A stretch of DNA of 63,129 nt from Shewanella aquimarina. GTDB lineage: Bacteria; Pseudomonadota; Gammaproteobacteria; Enterobacterales; Shewanellaceae. Location: positions 1-63,129 of the forward strand of contig NZ_JAKIKY010000020.1 of the NCBI RefSeq assembly GCF_023349185.1, given 5' to 3'. The notes under the pieces are model-generated. The model saw only the letters and a program-made list of their open reading frames with translations. It was not told the DNA's origin and searched no databases. The position numbers and the translations under genes were made by a program. Below are positions 23,576 to 31,997 of this stretch, piece by piece (the first letter of the stretch is position 1; every line of letters starts with the position of its first letter).

Positions 23576-24628
23576 TTAGAGGGCCGCCGCATCGTAGAAT
23601 GGCTTAGAGGCCTTGTCTTTAGCGGCCTGCGCCTTGGTAAATACCGCCTTTTCCTCTTCCACCGTGCCCGCCTGCCCCTGCTCGGGATGAAGACCCAGGC
23701 GCTTAAACAGCGTCATGTCTTCATTTTCTTCCGGGTTACTCGTGGTCAACAACTTACAGCCATAGAAGATGGAGTTCGCGCCGGCAAAGAAACACATGGC
23801 CTGCAGCTCATCTGTCATCTTCTCGCGTCCCGCCGACAGGCGAACCCGAGATAGCGGCATCAGGATACGCGCCACGGCGATGGTGCGCACAAATTCCAGC
23901 GGATCCAGATCGTCCAGGTTTTCAAATGGGGTACCGGCAACCTTCACCAACATGTTGATGGGCACAGACTCGGGATGCTTGGCCATGTTGGCCAGCTGCT
24001 GTAACAGCCCGGCGCGATCGCTGGCCTGCTCACCCATGCCGACGATACCGCCCGAGCACACCTTCATGCCGGCGGCGCGCACGTTATCCAGGGTATTGAG
24101 TCTGTCCTGATAGGTACGCGTGGTAATGATGTCGCCATAATATTCCGGCGAGGTATCCAGGTTATGGTTGTAATAGTCGAGTCCGGCTTCTGCCAGCTCC
24201 TGAGCCTGAGATTCGCTGAGCATCCCCAGGGTCATGCAGGTCTCCATGCCCATGGCTTTTACTTCACTGACCATGTCTTTCAAATAAGGCATGTCGCGCT
24301 CATGGGGATTACGCCAGGCGGCGCCCATGCAGAAGCGTGAAGCACCGGCGGCCTTAGCGGCACGCGCCTCGGTGAGCACTTTCTCAATCTCGATCAGTCG
24401 CTCTTTCTCAAGGCCGGTATCGTAGCGGGCGCTCTGAGGACAATATTTACAATCCTCTGGACAGGCACCCGTCTTAATCGACAAAAGACGCGAGATCTGC
24501 ACCTCATTTGGGTCGAAATGCTGGCGATGAATGCTATGGGCCTTAAACAGCAGGTCATTCATAGGTAGCGCAAAAAGCGCTTCAATTTCATCACGTTGCC
24601 AATCGTGACGTAAGGCTAATTCGGACAT
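23576..24628 (-). CDS. bioB: Biotin synthase BioB
   Basis: The 350-residue radical-SAM enzyme has the 4Fe-4S motif C56-PED-C60-KY-C63, followed by PQSARYDTGLEKE. Other family landmarks (AAWRNPHERDMPYL, YNHNLDTSPEYYG, CSGGIVGMGE, RLSAGRE) are present, including the arginine ligand of the 2Fe-2S cluster. It inserts sulphur into dethiobiotin. It is the first gene of bioBFCD, divergent from bioA, and has a hairpin in its leader. Confidence 0.97.
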   Translation of the reverse strand: MSELALRHDWQRDEIEALFALPMNDLLFKAHSIHRQHFDPNEVQISRLLSIKTGACPEDCKYCPQSARYDTGLEKERLIEIEKVLTEARAAKAAGASRFCMGAAWRNPHERDMPYLKDMVSEVKAMGMETCMTLGMLSESQAQELAEAGLDYYNHNLDTSPEYYGDIITTRTYQDRLNTLDNVRAAGMKVCSGGIVGMGEQASDRAGLLQQLANMAKHPESVPINMLVKVAGTPFENLDDLDPLEFVRTIAVARILMPLSRVRLSAGREKMTDELQAMCFFAGANSIFYGCKLLTTSNPEENEDMTLFKRLGLHPEQGQAGTVEEEKAVFTKAQAAKDKASKPFYDAAAL

Positions 24629-24649
24629 TGATTACCAACCTTCAAGTTG

Positions 24650-24690
24650 CTCTTTTTTGCCGGAATGCTTGATTTCCGGCGACATTTATC
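24650..24690 (-). other. Hairpin in the bioB 5' leader
   Basis: On the minus strand GCCGGAAATCAAGCATTCCGGC folds into a 7-bp stem followed by A6, and so is not a terminator in either direction. It lies between the candidate operator and the bioB ribosome-binding site (GAAGGTTGGTAATCA before ATG). It may affect message stability or initiation. Confidence 0.45.
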
Positions 24691-24717
24691 TTGCTTAGCA
24701 TACCCTGAGGCCTTAAT

Positions 24718-24750
24718 CTGTCAACGCCAACCAGTTAAACCGGTTTACTA
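24718..24750. promoter_or_regulatory. Candidate BirA operator between bioB and bioA
   Basis: CTGTCAACG, 15 bases, then GGTTTACTA matches the gammaproteobacterial BirA operator pattern TTGTAAACC-N15-GGTTTACAA at most informative positions. It lies in the only shared promoter region of bioBFCD (minus) and bioA (plus), as in E. coli. Biotinoyl-AMP-loaded BirA would repress both directions. Confidence 0.6.
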
Positions 24751-24777
24751 CCGGTTAAAAATCAACCAGGAGTTTCT

Positions 24778-26118
24778 ATGTCTGTAAGTCCACAGATCGA
24801 CTTTCAATTCGACCGACAACATATCTGGCATCCCTACACCTCGATGACCCATGCCCTTCCGGCCTATGGGGTGGTGGCGGCCGAGGGCTGTGAGTTGATC
24901 CTGGAAGACGGCAGACGCTTAATCGATGGCACCAGCTCCTGGTGGGCCTGCGTACACGGTTACGGCCACCCCTATATCCTGGAGGCGATGCAGAAGCAGC
25001 TCTCCACCCTCAGCCATGTCATGTTCGGTGGTATTACCCACCCCGCCGCCGTCGCGGTCAGCAAGAAACTGATTGCCATGACTAGCGACAATCTCACCAA
25101 GGTGTTTCTAGCCGATTCAGGCTCGATCGCCGTAGAGGTGGCGATGAAGATGGCGCTGCAGTATTGGCAGGGACGCAGCAATCCCAATAAACAACGGATA
25201 CTCACGGTAAAGCATGGTTATCACGGCGACACCTTCGCCGCCATGAGCGTGTGTGATCCCGAAGGCGGCATGCACACCATGTTTGGTGAGGCGGTGACCC
25301 AACAGCTGTTTGCCCCGGCGCCCAAGACTCCTTTCGGTGAGGCGTTAAGGGAGGGCGGTCTCGAGGCGATGGAGGCGTTACTGGAGGCAAATCATCAGAC
25401 GATAGCGGCGGTAATTATCGAGCCGATCATGCAAGGCGCAGGCGCCATGCATTTCTACAGCGCCGACTACCTGAAAGGGTTGCGAGAACTGTGCGATCGT
25501 TTCAAGGTGTTGTTGATCTTAGATGAAATAGCCACCGGCTTTGGCCGCACCGGCAAGCTGTTTGCCTACCAACACGCGGACATAGAGGCCGATATTCTCT
25601 GCCTGGGTAAGGCGCTCACCGGCGGCTATATCTCCCTGGCCGCCACATTATGTAGCGACGAGGTGGCCCTGGGGATCAGCGACTCGCCCTCTGGCGTCTT
25701 CATGCATGGCCCCACCTTCATGGGTAATCCGCTGGCCTGCGCGGCCGCCAGTGCCAGTATGGATCTGATCAATCAAAACCAATGGCCCGAGCAGGTCGCC
25801 GCCATCGAGCAACAGATGAAACAAGAGTTGGCCCCGGCCAGTACAATAGCAGGGGTAAAGGCGGTGCGCTGTTTAGGCGCCGTCGGTGTGATTGAAATGC
25901 AGCAAAGCGTGAATACCGCGGCGCTACAACAGGCGTTTGTAGATCGCGGCGTATGGGTTCGTCCCTTCTCAAACTACATATACATCATGCCGCCCTACAC
26001 CATCAGCGCGGCGCAGCTCAGCCAACTCACCCAGGCGATGCTCGAAGTCGCCGCCATTGCGGCTAAGCAAAAAACTGAAGACTCAGACACGAACTCGGGC
26101 TTTATCAGCCACGGATAG
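24778..26118 (+). CDS. bioA: DAPA aminotransferase BioA
   Basis: The 446-residue PLP enzyme is of class III. Landmarks are IWHPYTSM near the N-terminus, DGTSSWWACVHGYGHP, KHGYHGDTFAAMSV, LILDEIATGFGRTGKLFA (PLP aspartate) and CLGKALTGGY (PLP lysine). It converts 8-amino-7-oxononanoate to DAPA with SAM as amino donor. AGGAGTTTCT precedes the ATG. The C-terminal 15 residues (KTEDSDTNSGFISHG) are an unusual polar tail, and a degenerate repeat tract begins at the stop codon. Confidence 0.95.
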   Translation: MSVSPQIDFQFDRQHIWHPYTSMTHALPAYGVVAAEGCELILEDGRRLIDGTSSWWACVHGYGHPYILEAMQKQLSTLSHVMFGGITHPAAVAVSKKLIAMTSDNLTKVFLADSGSIAVEVAMKMALQYWQGRSNPNKQRILTVKHGYHGDTFAAMSVCDPEGGMHTMFGEAVTQQLFAPAPKTPFGEALREGGLEAMEALLEANHQTIAAVIIEPIMQGAGAMHFYSADYLKGLRELCDRFKVLLILDEIATGFGRTGKLFAYQHADIEADILCLGKALTGGYISLAATLCSDEVALGISDSPSGVFMHGPTFMGNPLACAAASASMDLINQNQWPEQVAAIEQQMKQELAPASTIAGVKAVRCLGAVGVIEMQQSVNTAALQQAFVDRGVWVRPFSNYIYIMPPYTISAAQLSQLTQAMLEVAAIAAKQKTEDSDTNSGFISHG

Positions 26119-26180
26119 CCCTAAGCCCAAAGGTGTAAGCCCATAGATGTAAACCCTCAGGTGTGAGCCTAGGTCAATGA
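26116..26180. repeat. Degenerate repeat starting at the bioA stop codon
   Basis: From the stop codon, TAGCCCTAAGCCC is followed by AAAGGTGTAAGCCCATAGATGTAAACCCTCAGGTGTGAGCC, i.e. about four copies of a GGTGTAAGCCCAT-like unit of about 15 bases with substitutions. It is non-coding. Confidence 0.5.
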
Positions 26181-26295
26181 CCCTCAACTACAGCCTAGGC
26201 ACCTGCATAGGCTATAGTTAGTTTGCCTGCACTGTCCTCGCTCAAGCGGGGCCAAGTTGCAGTGTAAAAGATGATCTGAGCCGACAGGGTATGCC

Positions 26296-26721
26296 ATGCC
26301 TCTCACCGATGAGCAAAAAAGATTAATCCAGAAATCCTATGCGGAGATCGATCGGCAAAGCAGTAATTTTGCCGCCATCTTCTACGATTGCCTGTTTGCC
26401 ATGGCCCCCTTGATCCGCCCCATGTTCAAGAGCGAACGACCGGTATTTGAATATCACTTCAATGAATTGATCTCCACCGCAGCAACCAAGGTATTTCAGT
26501 TCGAGGAGATAAAACCCCGCCTGGTGGTGCTGGGGCGAAAACATAGGGGTTACGGCGTCACACCGGCGCAGTTTGATGTGGTGCGCTCGGCCCTGATGCT
26601 ATCGATTCAAGATTGCCTGAGAGATGCGTGTAATCCGGCCATAGAGCAGGCCTGGTCCAGCTATTACGATGAAATTGCCAAGGTAATGATCGCCGCCATG
26701 GAAGAGGCGCCAGCCCCTTAA
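26296..26721 (+). CDS. Single-domain bacterial globin
   Basis: The 141-residue protein has the globin fold of the flavohaemoglobin/Vitreoscilla haemoglobin class: LTDEQKRLIQKSYAEI (helix A), FAAIFYDCLFAMAPLIRPMF (helices B-C), and the proximal-histidine motif LVVLGRKHRGYGV with H83. No reductase domain follows. Such globins bind oxygen or NO in the cytosol. It lies alone between bioA and oleD, on the opposite strand from the ole genes. The specific ligand role is unknown. Confidence 0.85.
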   Translation: MPLTDEQKRLIQKSYAEIDRQSSNFAAIFYDCLFAMAPLIRPMFKSERPVFEYHFNELISTAATKVFQFEEIKPRLVVLGRKHRGYGVTPAQFDVVRSALMLSIQDCLRDACNPAIEQAWSSYYDEIAKVMIAAMEEAPAP

Positions 26722-26823
26722 GCAGCACAGATACAAGATCTGGCACAAAACCAGACACAATCCCAGACACAAGCCAGGCCCAAGCAGACTTAGCCCCAAA
26801 CAGACTTAGGCCCAATGGCGACA
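26722..26823. repeat. Degenerate repeat behind the globin gene
   Basis: Variants of CCAGACACAA recur at about 26744, 26752 and 26764, then AAGCAGACTTAGCCC and AAACAGACTTAGGCCC as a 17-base pair of copies. The tract fills the whole space between the globin stop and the oleD stop (convergent genes). No hairpin terminator is visible. Confidence 0.5.
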
Positions 26824-27951
26824 CTAGTGACTGTTGTCAGTCGAAGATAGCCAATGACGCAGAGAAACCATCCCCTCATCGATAGACACCAGTGGTCGGT
26901 AACCTAAATCCGACTTGGCTGCCGAAATATCGAAATAGTGACTGGTCGAGAGTTGTCTGGCCACGAAGCGGGTCATGATAGGTTCTTCCCGCTTACCCAG
27001 CAGACCATAGACCCCTTCTAACAGTGCCCCGGCCAGATACGCGATGCTGGCGGGCACCCGCTTATCGACAGGTGCAAGATCGGCGCAGGCCAAGATCTTG
27101 TTGAGCATGGCCGCCATGGTGATCGGCTCATCGTTACTCAAGAAGTAACACTTGCCGGCGCACTGCTGCGGGCGCAGTTTGAGGGTCAAGGCCGCCAGAA
27201 TATGGGCATAGGCGGCGTTGCCCACATAGATGGTATCCACCAGTTTATCCGCCTTACCCACCAGCTTGAGCTTGCCGGCACGGGCGCGGGCGATCACCCT
27301 GGGTACCAGGTGGGGATCTTCCGGCCCCCAGATAAGGTGTGGCCTGAGTGACACAGTATTGAGCATGTCTCGGCTAGACGATTTTCCGCTCGCAAGTGGT
27401 GTGGCATTGGCCGCCGTCACCCTCTGCTCGGCGATCGCCTTAGACTCGCCGTAATAGTTAAGGAAACGGCTGGCATAGGGCGCGTGCTCATCGATACCCG
27501 ACTCATCTTCGCCGGCAAAGGTCACACTCGGCGTACTGGTATAGACGAAACTGTCGACACCTTGGACGATACTGGCCTTGAGCAGGTTATCGCAGCCTTG
27601 TACGTTAGGCGCAAAATAGCTTTCCCTGCTGCCCCATACCCCCGCCTTAGAGGCCACATGGAACACCAGATCGCATCCCGCCATGGCATGGGTTACCGCA
27701 TCAAGATCGCAGATATCACCACTCACCATGTTAACGCCCATGGCCTCTAGCTCGGGATAATGCCCCCGGGCGAAACCTGTCACCTTGATACCGGCAGCGC
27801 AAAGACGTTGGCAGATCGCCTTGCCCAGAAACCCACCGGCGCCGGTCACAAAGGCGTGACGGCTCACCCTGGCCAGTTGAGCCAGCGCCTCAACCTCCTC
27901 TGGGTGCTGCTTGAGGTTATCCTTGTTATTGGCAAACTTAGTGATGCTCAC
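26824..27951 (-). CDS. oleD: OleD, NADPH-dependent beta-keto acid reductase
   Basis: The 375-residue protein begins at a GTG (27951) eight bases behind AAGGAG. It is of the short-chain/3-beta-HSD type: FVTGAGGFLGKAICQRL (Rossmann glycine motif, about residues 33-50), then FVYTSTPSVTF and the catalytic Y-x-x-x-K in YYGESKAIAEQ. In the olefin pathway OleD reduces the 2-alkyl-3-keto acid made by OleA. It is the last gene of oleABCD, 6 bases behind oleC. No terminator is evident. Confidence 0.92.
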   Translation of the reverse strand: MSITKFANNKDNLKQHPEEVEALAQLARVSRHAFVTGAGGFLGKAICQRLCAAGIKVTGFARGHYPELEAMGVNMVSGDICDLDAVTHAMAGCDLVFHVASKAGVWGSRESYFAPNVQGCDNLLKASIVQGVDSFVYTSTPSVTFAGEDESGIDEHAPYASRFLNYYGESKAIAEQRVTAANATPLASGKSSSRDMLNTVSLRPHLIWGPEDPHLVPRVIARARAGKLKLVGKADKLVDTIYVGNAAYAHILAALTLKLRPQQCAGKCYFLSNDEPITMAAMLNKILACADLAPVDKRVPASIAYLAGALLEGVYGLLGKREEPIMTRFVARQLSTSHYFDISAAKSDLGYRPLVSIDEGMVSLRHWLSSTDNSH

Positions 27952-27957
27952 TCCCTA

Positions 27958-29649
27958 TCACTCCTTGTAGGTGGACTGCGCCCACACCGCCAGCTTCTCT
28001 CTGAAGATCTTGGCGTTGTGACGGATATCGACGGGGAAACCCGGGTGGATAAGAAAGCGGGTGATCCCCTGGGTCTGACTGTGGGCCTCACCCAGCAGCC
28101 TAAGCTCGTTGTAGAGCGCCGCGGCGTTGCTGCAGCTCAGCCCCTGCTTGAGTTCGAGGCAGATGAGCGGTTGCATCTCACCTTTAACGTCTATTCCCAC
28201 CAGAGCGGAACGCTTGATATCGCTGTGGGTGTTATAAATACGCTCGCAGGGGATGGAGAAATAGCGGCGCTGCTGGCCATCGACTAAGCAATCCACTCTG
28301 TGGGCCTTACGGCCACACATCCACAGCCTTCCTTGATTATCGAGATACCCAAGATCTCCCATGCGGTGATAGTGCTGACCCTGGGCATCAAAAATCTTTG
28401 CCTGGGACGTGGCCTTATCACGGCGATAATAACTAGGGCTGACCATGGGGCCTTTAACCACTATCTCGCCTATCTGCTCGTTTGGCAGACAGAGATCCGC
28501 CGACCAGTTAGGGATCTCGGCCTCATCGATAGCGATTATCTGTATCTCGACACCCGCTATCGGCTTACCGACGCAGATCCCGCCGCCGTTATCTGTGATA
28601 TCTGTGGTATCAAACAACTCATGGCTGGCGATCATGCTCAGCGGCAGCGACTCGGTGGCCCCGTAGGAGTTAAGCACGGGCACGTCACGCTTGAGCATCT
28701 CACTGAAACGCTTGATGGACGCTATGGTCGCCGGGGCGCCTGCCGAGATCACCCGCTTAAGGCTACTAAGCTGCACCTTAGGCTGTCTGCTTGTGCCCGC
28801 CTGTCCCAAACGCTCGATAAGCGCCGGATTGACGAACATGTTAGTGCATTGATAGCGCTCGATGGCCGCGAAAATATAGTCGGGATTGGCGGTGATAGGC
28901 TTGCTGGCGTCCATCTCAGGCACAATCGAGGCCATGCCAAGTGCCGGGCCGAACAGGGAAAACAGCGGGAAGGTTGCCAGATCGCGCTCGCCTGGAGCGA
29001 TTCGATAATCATGCTTGAGGGCAGTTATCTGCGCCTCGAACATGCGATGGGAATAGACAACGCCCTTAGGGGTGCCCGTGCTGCCACTGGTAAACAAGAT
29101 GGCGCACATCTCGTCATCATCGAGCCTAGCCATGGCGAAAGGCCCCTTGCCTTGCCCCAGTTGCTTAAGCTGCTCCAGACTCGCACCGCCCCACAGCTTG
29201 CTGCCACCGACGGTCACCAGGTGAGTCAGGCTGGACTTGCCCCAGCCAAACAGACGCCGGGCCAGATGCGCCTTGGGAATGCCGATAAAGGCATCGGGCG
29301 CCGCCTCTTCAAAACACTGCTTAAGGTTTTTCACTCCCATGCCGGGATCCACCAGGATCGGCACTATCCCCGCCTTAAACAGGGCAAAAGTTAAGGCAAA
29401 AAACTCAAGGCTTGGGGTGACCATCAACACCGCCTTGGCACCGCGTTTGATGCCATAGGCGTAAAGGCCGTGGGCCAGCGTGTCGCTCATGGCATCGAGC
29501 TCGGCAAAATTCAGCTCTTGATAGTCAAGTTGTTTACTGAAAACGCCTCTGGCCTTCTGCACCGCCACCGCCAGCTCATAGGGGGCTTCTTTGGCCGCCC
29601 GGTTGAGATGACGACACAAATTAGCGCCAACTTGCTCTGTCTCAGACAT
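27958..29649 (-). CDS. oleC: OleC, beta-lactone synthetase
   Basis: The 563-residue protein is of the AMP-forming acyl-CoA synthetase superfamily. The phosphate loop is ILFTSGSTGTPKGVVYSHRM (about residues 187-206), and the adenine motif NSYGATES and the hinge MGDLGYLDNQGRLWMCGR are seen. OleC uses ATP to close the beta-hydroxy acid into a cis-beta-lactone. GAGGCGA precedes the ATG. It is 59 bases behind oleB, and that gap is filled with a short tandem repeat. Confidence 0.93.
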   Translation of the reverse strand: MSETEQVGANLCRHLNRAAKEAPYELAVAVQKARGVFSKQLDYQELNFAELDAMSDTLAHGLYAYGIKRGAKAVLMVTPSLEFFALTFALFKAGIVPILVDPGMGVKNLKQCFEEAAPDAFIGIPKAHLARRLFGWGKSSLTHLVTVGGSKLWGGASLEQLKQLGQGKGPFAMARLDDDEMCAILFTSGSTGTPKGVVYSHRMFEAQITALKHDYRIAPGERDLATFPLFSLFGPALGMASIVPEMDASKPITANPDYIFAAIERYQCTNMFVNPALIERLGQAGTSRQPKVQLSSLKRVISAGAPATIASIKRFSEMLKRDVPVLNSYGATESLPLSMIASHELFDTTDITDNGGGICVGKPIAGVEIQIIAIDEAEIPNWSADLCLPNEQIGEIVVKGPMVSPSYYRRDKATSQAKIFDAQGQHYHRMGDLGYLDNQGRLWMCGRKAHRVDCLVDGQQRRYFSIPCERIYNTHSDIKRSALVGIDVKGEMQPLICLELKQGLSCSNAAALYNELRLLGEAHSQTQGITRFLIHPGFPVDIRHNAKIFREKLAVWAQSTYKE

Positions 29650-29712
29650 TCGCCTCCCCCTTAATGCGTTAGTGCTTTAGTGCTTTTGTGCGTTAATGCT
29701 TTAGTGCGTTAG
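29650..29712. repeat. Tandem 8-mer-like repeat starting at the oleB stop codon
   Basis: On the minus strand the sequence from the stop reads GCTAAC GCACTAAA GCATTAAC GCACAAAA GCACTAAA GCACTAAC GCATTAAG, i.e. about seven copies of GCACTAAC in which the first contains the oleB stop codon TAA. It lies directly before the oleC ribosome-binding site. Confidence 0.7.
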
Positions 29713-30581
29713 CGCGCCATAAACTGCTGAACCTGAGCCACTACCTCATCGCTGGCATCTTCCAGGATATAGTGACCACAGTCGGCAAACTCATGCACCT
29801 CAGCCTTGGGGAAACGATGCTTCCACTCATCGAGGAAGTGTTTATCGAACACAAAATCCTTGAGACCCCAACAGATCATCATAGGCAGCTGGTTAAATTG
29901 GCTCAGTTTTTCACTGATCTCGCTCACCAACTCATAGTTGCGATCGCCCGGCTTAAGGGGAATGTCTTGTACGAAACGCAGGGTCGAGATGCGGTTCGCC
30001 CAGGAGTTAAATGGCGCCACATAGGCCTCGCGTATCGCCTTAGACATAGGCGCGCGCTTGACGCCCACATAGGAAGCGATAGAGGAGAAGGCATTAAAGC
30101 CACGCACCAGTACCGTGCCCAAAAGCGTATTGCGGCAGATCCACAGTGCCCAGGGAAACGGCTTGGCCTCCGGCAGATGAAAGGCGCCGGTATTAAGCAC
30201 CACGATCTTCTTGATCCGCTCGGGATAACGGGCCGCATAGCCCATGCCGATCATGCCGCCCCAGTCGTGAACGATCAGGGTGATCTTCTCTTTCACCTCG
30301 AGGTGGTCGAGCAAGGCTTCGAGATCGTCGATGCGATTCTTAAGGGTGTAGTCATAACCGGCATCGTCTGGCTTATCCGACAGGCCACAGCCGATATGAT
30401 CCGGCACGATACACTGATGATTCGGGCTTAGTGCCTTCACCAGATTACGATAATAGAAAGACCAACTCGGGTTGCCATGCACCATGACCACGGGCTCACC
30501 CTGGCCCTCATTCACATATTGCAACTTGTGACCATTACGGTCTAAGTAATTGCGTTTAAAAGGAAATAACGAATCGAGCAT
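29709..30581 (-). CDS. oleB: OleB, beta-lactone decarboxylase (alpha/beta hydrolase)
   Basis: The 290-residue protein belongs to the haloalkane-dehalogenase-like alpha/beta hydrolases. The nucleophile is D106 in LIVHDWGGMIG, the oxyanion motif is HGNPSW (about residues 35-40), and the catalytic histidine lies in ADCGHYILED near residue 277. OleB removes CO2 from the beta-lactone to give the cis-olefin. It lies 90 bases behind oleA, with an intergenic hairpin between them. Confidence 0.93.
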   Translation of the reverse strand: MLDSLFPFKRNYLDRNGHKLQYVNEGQGEPVVMVHGNPSWSFYYRNLVKALSPNHQCIVPDHIGCGLSDKPDDAGYDYTLKNRIDDLEALLDHLEVKEKITLIVHDWGGMIGMGYAARYPERIKKIVVLNTGAFHLPEAKPFPWALWICRNTLLGTVLVRGFNAFSSIASYVGVKRAPMSKAIREAYVAPFNSWANRISTLRFVQDIPLKPGDRNYELVSEISEKLSQFNQLPMMICWGLKDFVFDKHFLDEWKHRFPKAEVHEFADCGHYILEDASDEVVAQVQQFMAR

Positions 30582-30611
30582 GGGGGTACCTGTTATGATT
30601 ATGCCTTGAGT

Positions 30612-30635
30612 GGGCGACGCCGCTCGGCGTCGCCC
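30612..30635 (-). other. Strong hairpin between oleA and oleB
   Basis: GGGCGACGCCG and CGGCGTCGCCC are perfect inverse copies separated by two bases, with no T tract on either side. It lies 37 bases past the oleA stop and 30 before the oleB start. It could protect the oleA message from 3' decay or partly attenuate the downstream genes. Confidence 0.7.
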
Positions 30636-30671
30636 CTATGCTGTGCTATCCAGAATGAGTAGACGAGCCGA

Positions 30672-31721
30672 TTACCACTTGAGCCCGAGCATCATGCAGT
30701 TGAGTCCACTGCCTATGCCGAGGAAACTGACCTGATCGCCCTTACGCAGAAATCCTTGATCGTGGGCCATGGCGGCCGTCACGGGCAACGAGACAGTGCC
30801 CATGTTGCCAAGGAGCTGATAGGTGGGGAACTCTTTCTCCTGAGGGATATTAAGCGCGCTCAGCACCTGTTTGCGGTTGGAGGCGCCGACCTGATGACAG
30901 ATCACCTTGTCGACCTGCTCCACCAGCCAGTTACGCTGCTCGAGGAAATGTGCCCAGGTATGACGGGCCAGCTCGACCCCTTCTTTAAGCAGGGCGACAC
31001 CGTCGGTACGCATAAACTCGCGGTACAGCTGGGTACCGGCTTCCTGTAATCCCCATTGGCAGAGATTATGATGTTCGGGCGCCGAAAGATGACTCGCGCC
31101 GAGCAGCTGATGCTGACGCTCACTCTTCAGCGGCAGGCTGCCATCGGTGAGCAGTACGGCCACGGCGCCGGAGCCACCGGTCAGGGTCGCCAGCGACTGG
31201 GCATAGTTCTGCATGGTCGGCTCGGCCAGCATGTTGTCTATGGTGATGTCCACGATATGGCGCGCCGATTCACAGGAGACCACCAGGCCGGCCTTGATCT
31301 GACCCAGCTCGATACGGTTGGCGATATCTAAAATACCCGACAACACACCCAGACAGGCGTTGCTGATGTCATAGATGGCGGTATCCTTAGAGACTCCCAG
31401 CTCGGCGGCGATACGACAGGCGGTCGCCGGCTCATGCTGATCGCGGCAGACGCCGGTATAGACCACGGCGCCGAGATCGGCCACATCAATCCCCGTCTCC
31501 TCGATAGACTTGTGGGCCGCCGCCAATGCGCCGTCGGACAATCTATGCCCCTTAGGCCACCAGCGACGCTCGTGGATCCCGGTTAATGCGGCAAGCTGCC
31601 CCATAGGGATCCGGAATTTTTGGTACAGGGGAGCTAATCGAGACTCTAACTCTGAAGTCGAAACCACTTCAGGTGCCAGCTCATAGGCCAGACTATTTAT
31701 AAAAACGCGAGAATATTTCAT
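30672..31721 (-). CDS. oleA: OleA, acyl-CoA head-to-head condensing enzyme
   Basis: The 349-residue protein is of the FabH-like thiolase superfamily. It has the acyl cysteine C123 in ISNACLGVLSGI, and E97 in QHEPATACR, 26 residues before it. This equals the Glu117-Cys143 spacing of Xanthomonas OleA and separates it from FabH. ICHQVGAS and NMGTVSLP supply the His and Asn. OleA joins two fatty acyl-CoA chains; in Shewanella this leads to a polyunsaturated C31 hydrocarbon. It is the first gene of oleABCD. Confidence 0.95.
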   Translation of the reverse strand: MKYSRVFINSLAYELAPEVVSTSELESRLAPLYQKFRIPMGQLAALTGIHERRWWPKGHRLSDGALAAAHKSIEETGIDVADLGAVVYTGVCRDQHEPATACRIAAELGVSKDTAIYDISNACLGVLSGILDIANRIELGQIKAGLVVSCESARHIVDITIDNMLAEPTMQNYAQSLATLTGGSGAVAVLLTDGSLPLKSERQHQLLGASHLSAPEHHNLCQWGLQEAGTQLYREFMRTDGVALLKEGVELARHTWAHFLEQRNWLVEQVDKVICHQVGASNRKQVLSALNIPQEKEFPTYQLLGNMGTVSLPVTAAMAHDQGFLRKGDQVSFLGIGSGLNCMMLGLKW

Positions 31722-31821
31722 GAAACCGTTCTGTTTCGCTCATTATATCGGCACTTATTCGGCCAATTTTTATCTTTCTGTGTTAACCCGCCATTTGAGC
31801 AAGAAACGGCGAATGATTCAA

Positions 31822-31851
31822 TAAAAAACCGCCATAGGGCGGCTTTTTTTA
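31822..31851 (-). terminator. Rho-independent terminator, bidirectional in form
   Basis: AAAAAACCGCCATAGGGCGGTTTTTTT-type stem with A6 on one side and T7 on the other. On the minus strand it ends transcription from the methyltransferase gene at 31998 before the oleA promoter. Confidence 0.85.
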
Positions 31852-31997
31852 GGCGCGAGTTGGCAAATTTATGACAGCGCACGCCGGGTTTCTTCCACAG
31901 AGCAAACGAGTAAAAAACCAGTTAAGCGCCTTAAGGCGCCTCTAAATGGTCAAAAAAGCGACTCTGACATGCAACGATCAGGGAAGCCGGAGAGCGC

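Noticed and set aside
24650..24690. Terminator or attenuator in front of bioB
   Set aside because: The stem is followed by A residues on the bioB strand and preceded by T residues on the other, so neither direction gives a U tract.
28300..29394. 364-codon plus-strand frame opposite oleC
   Set aside because: It lies entirely antisense to a clear oleC gene and reflects third-position GC bias.
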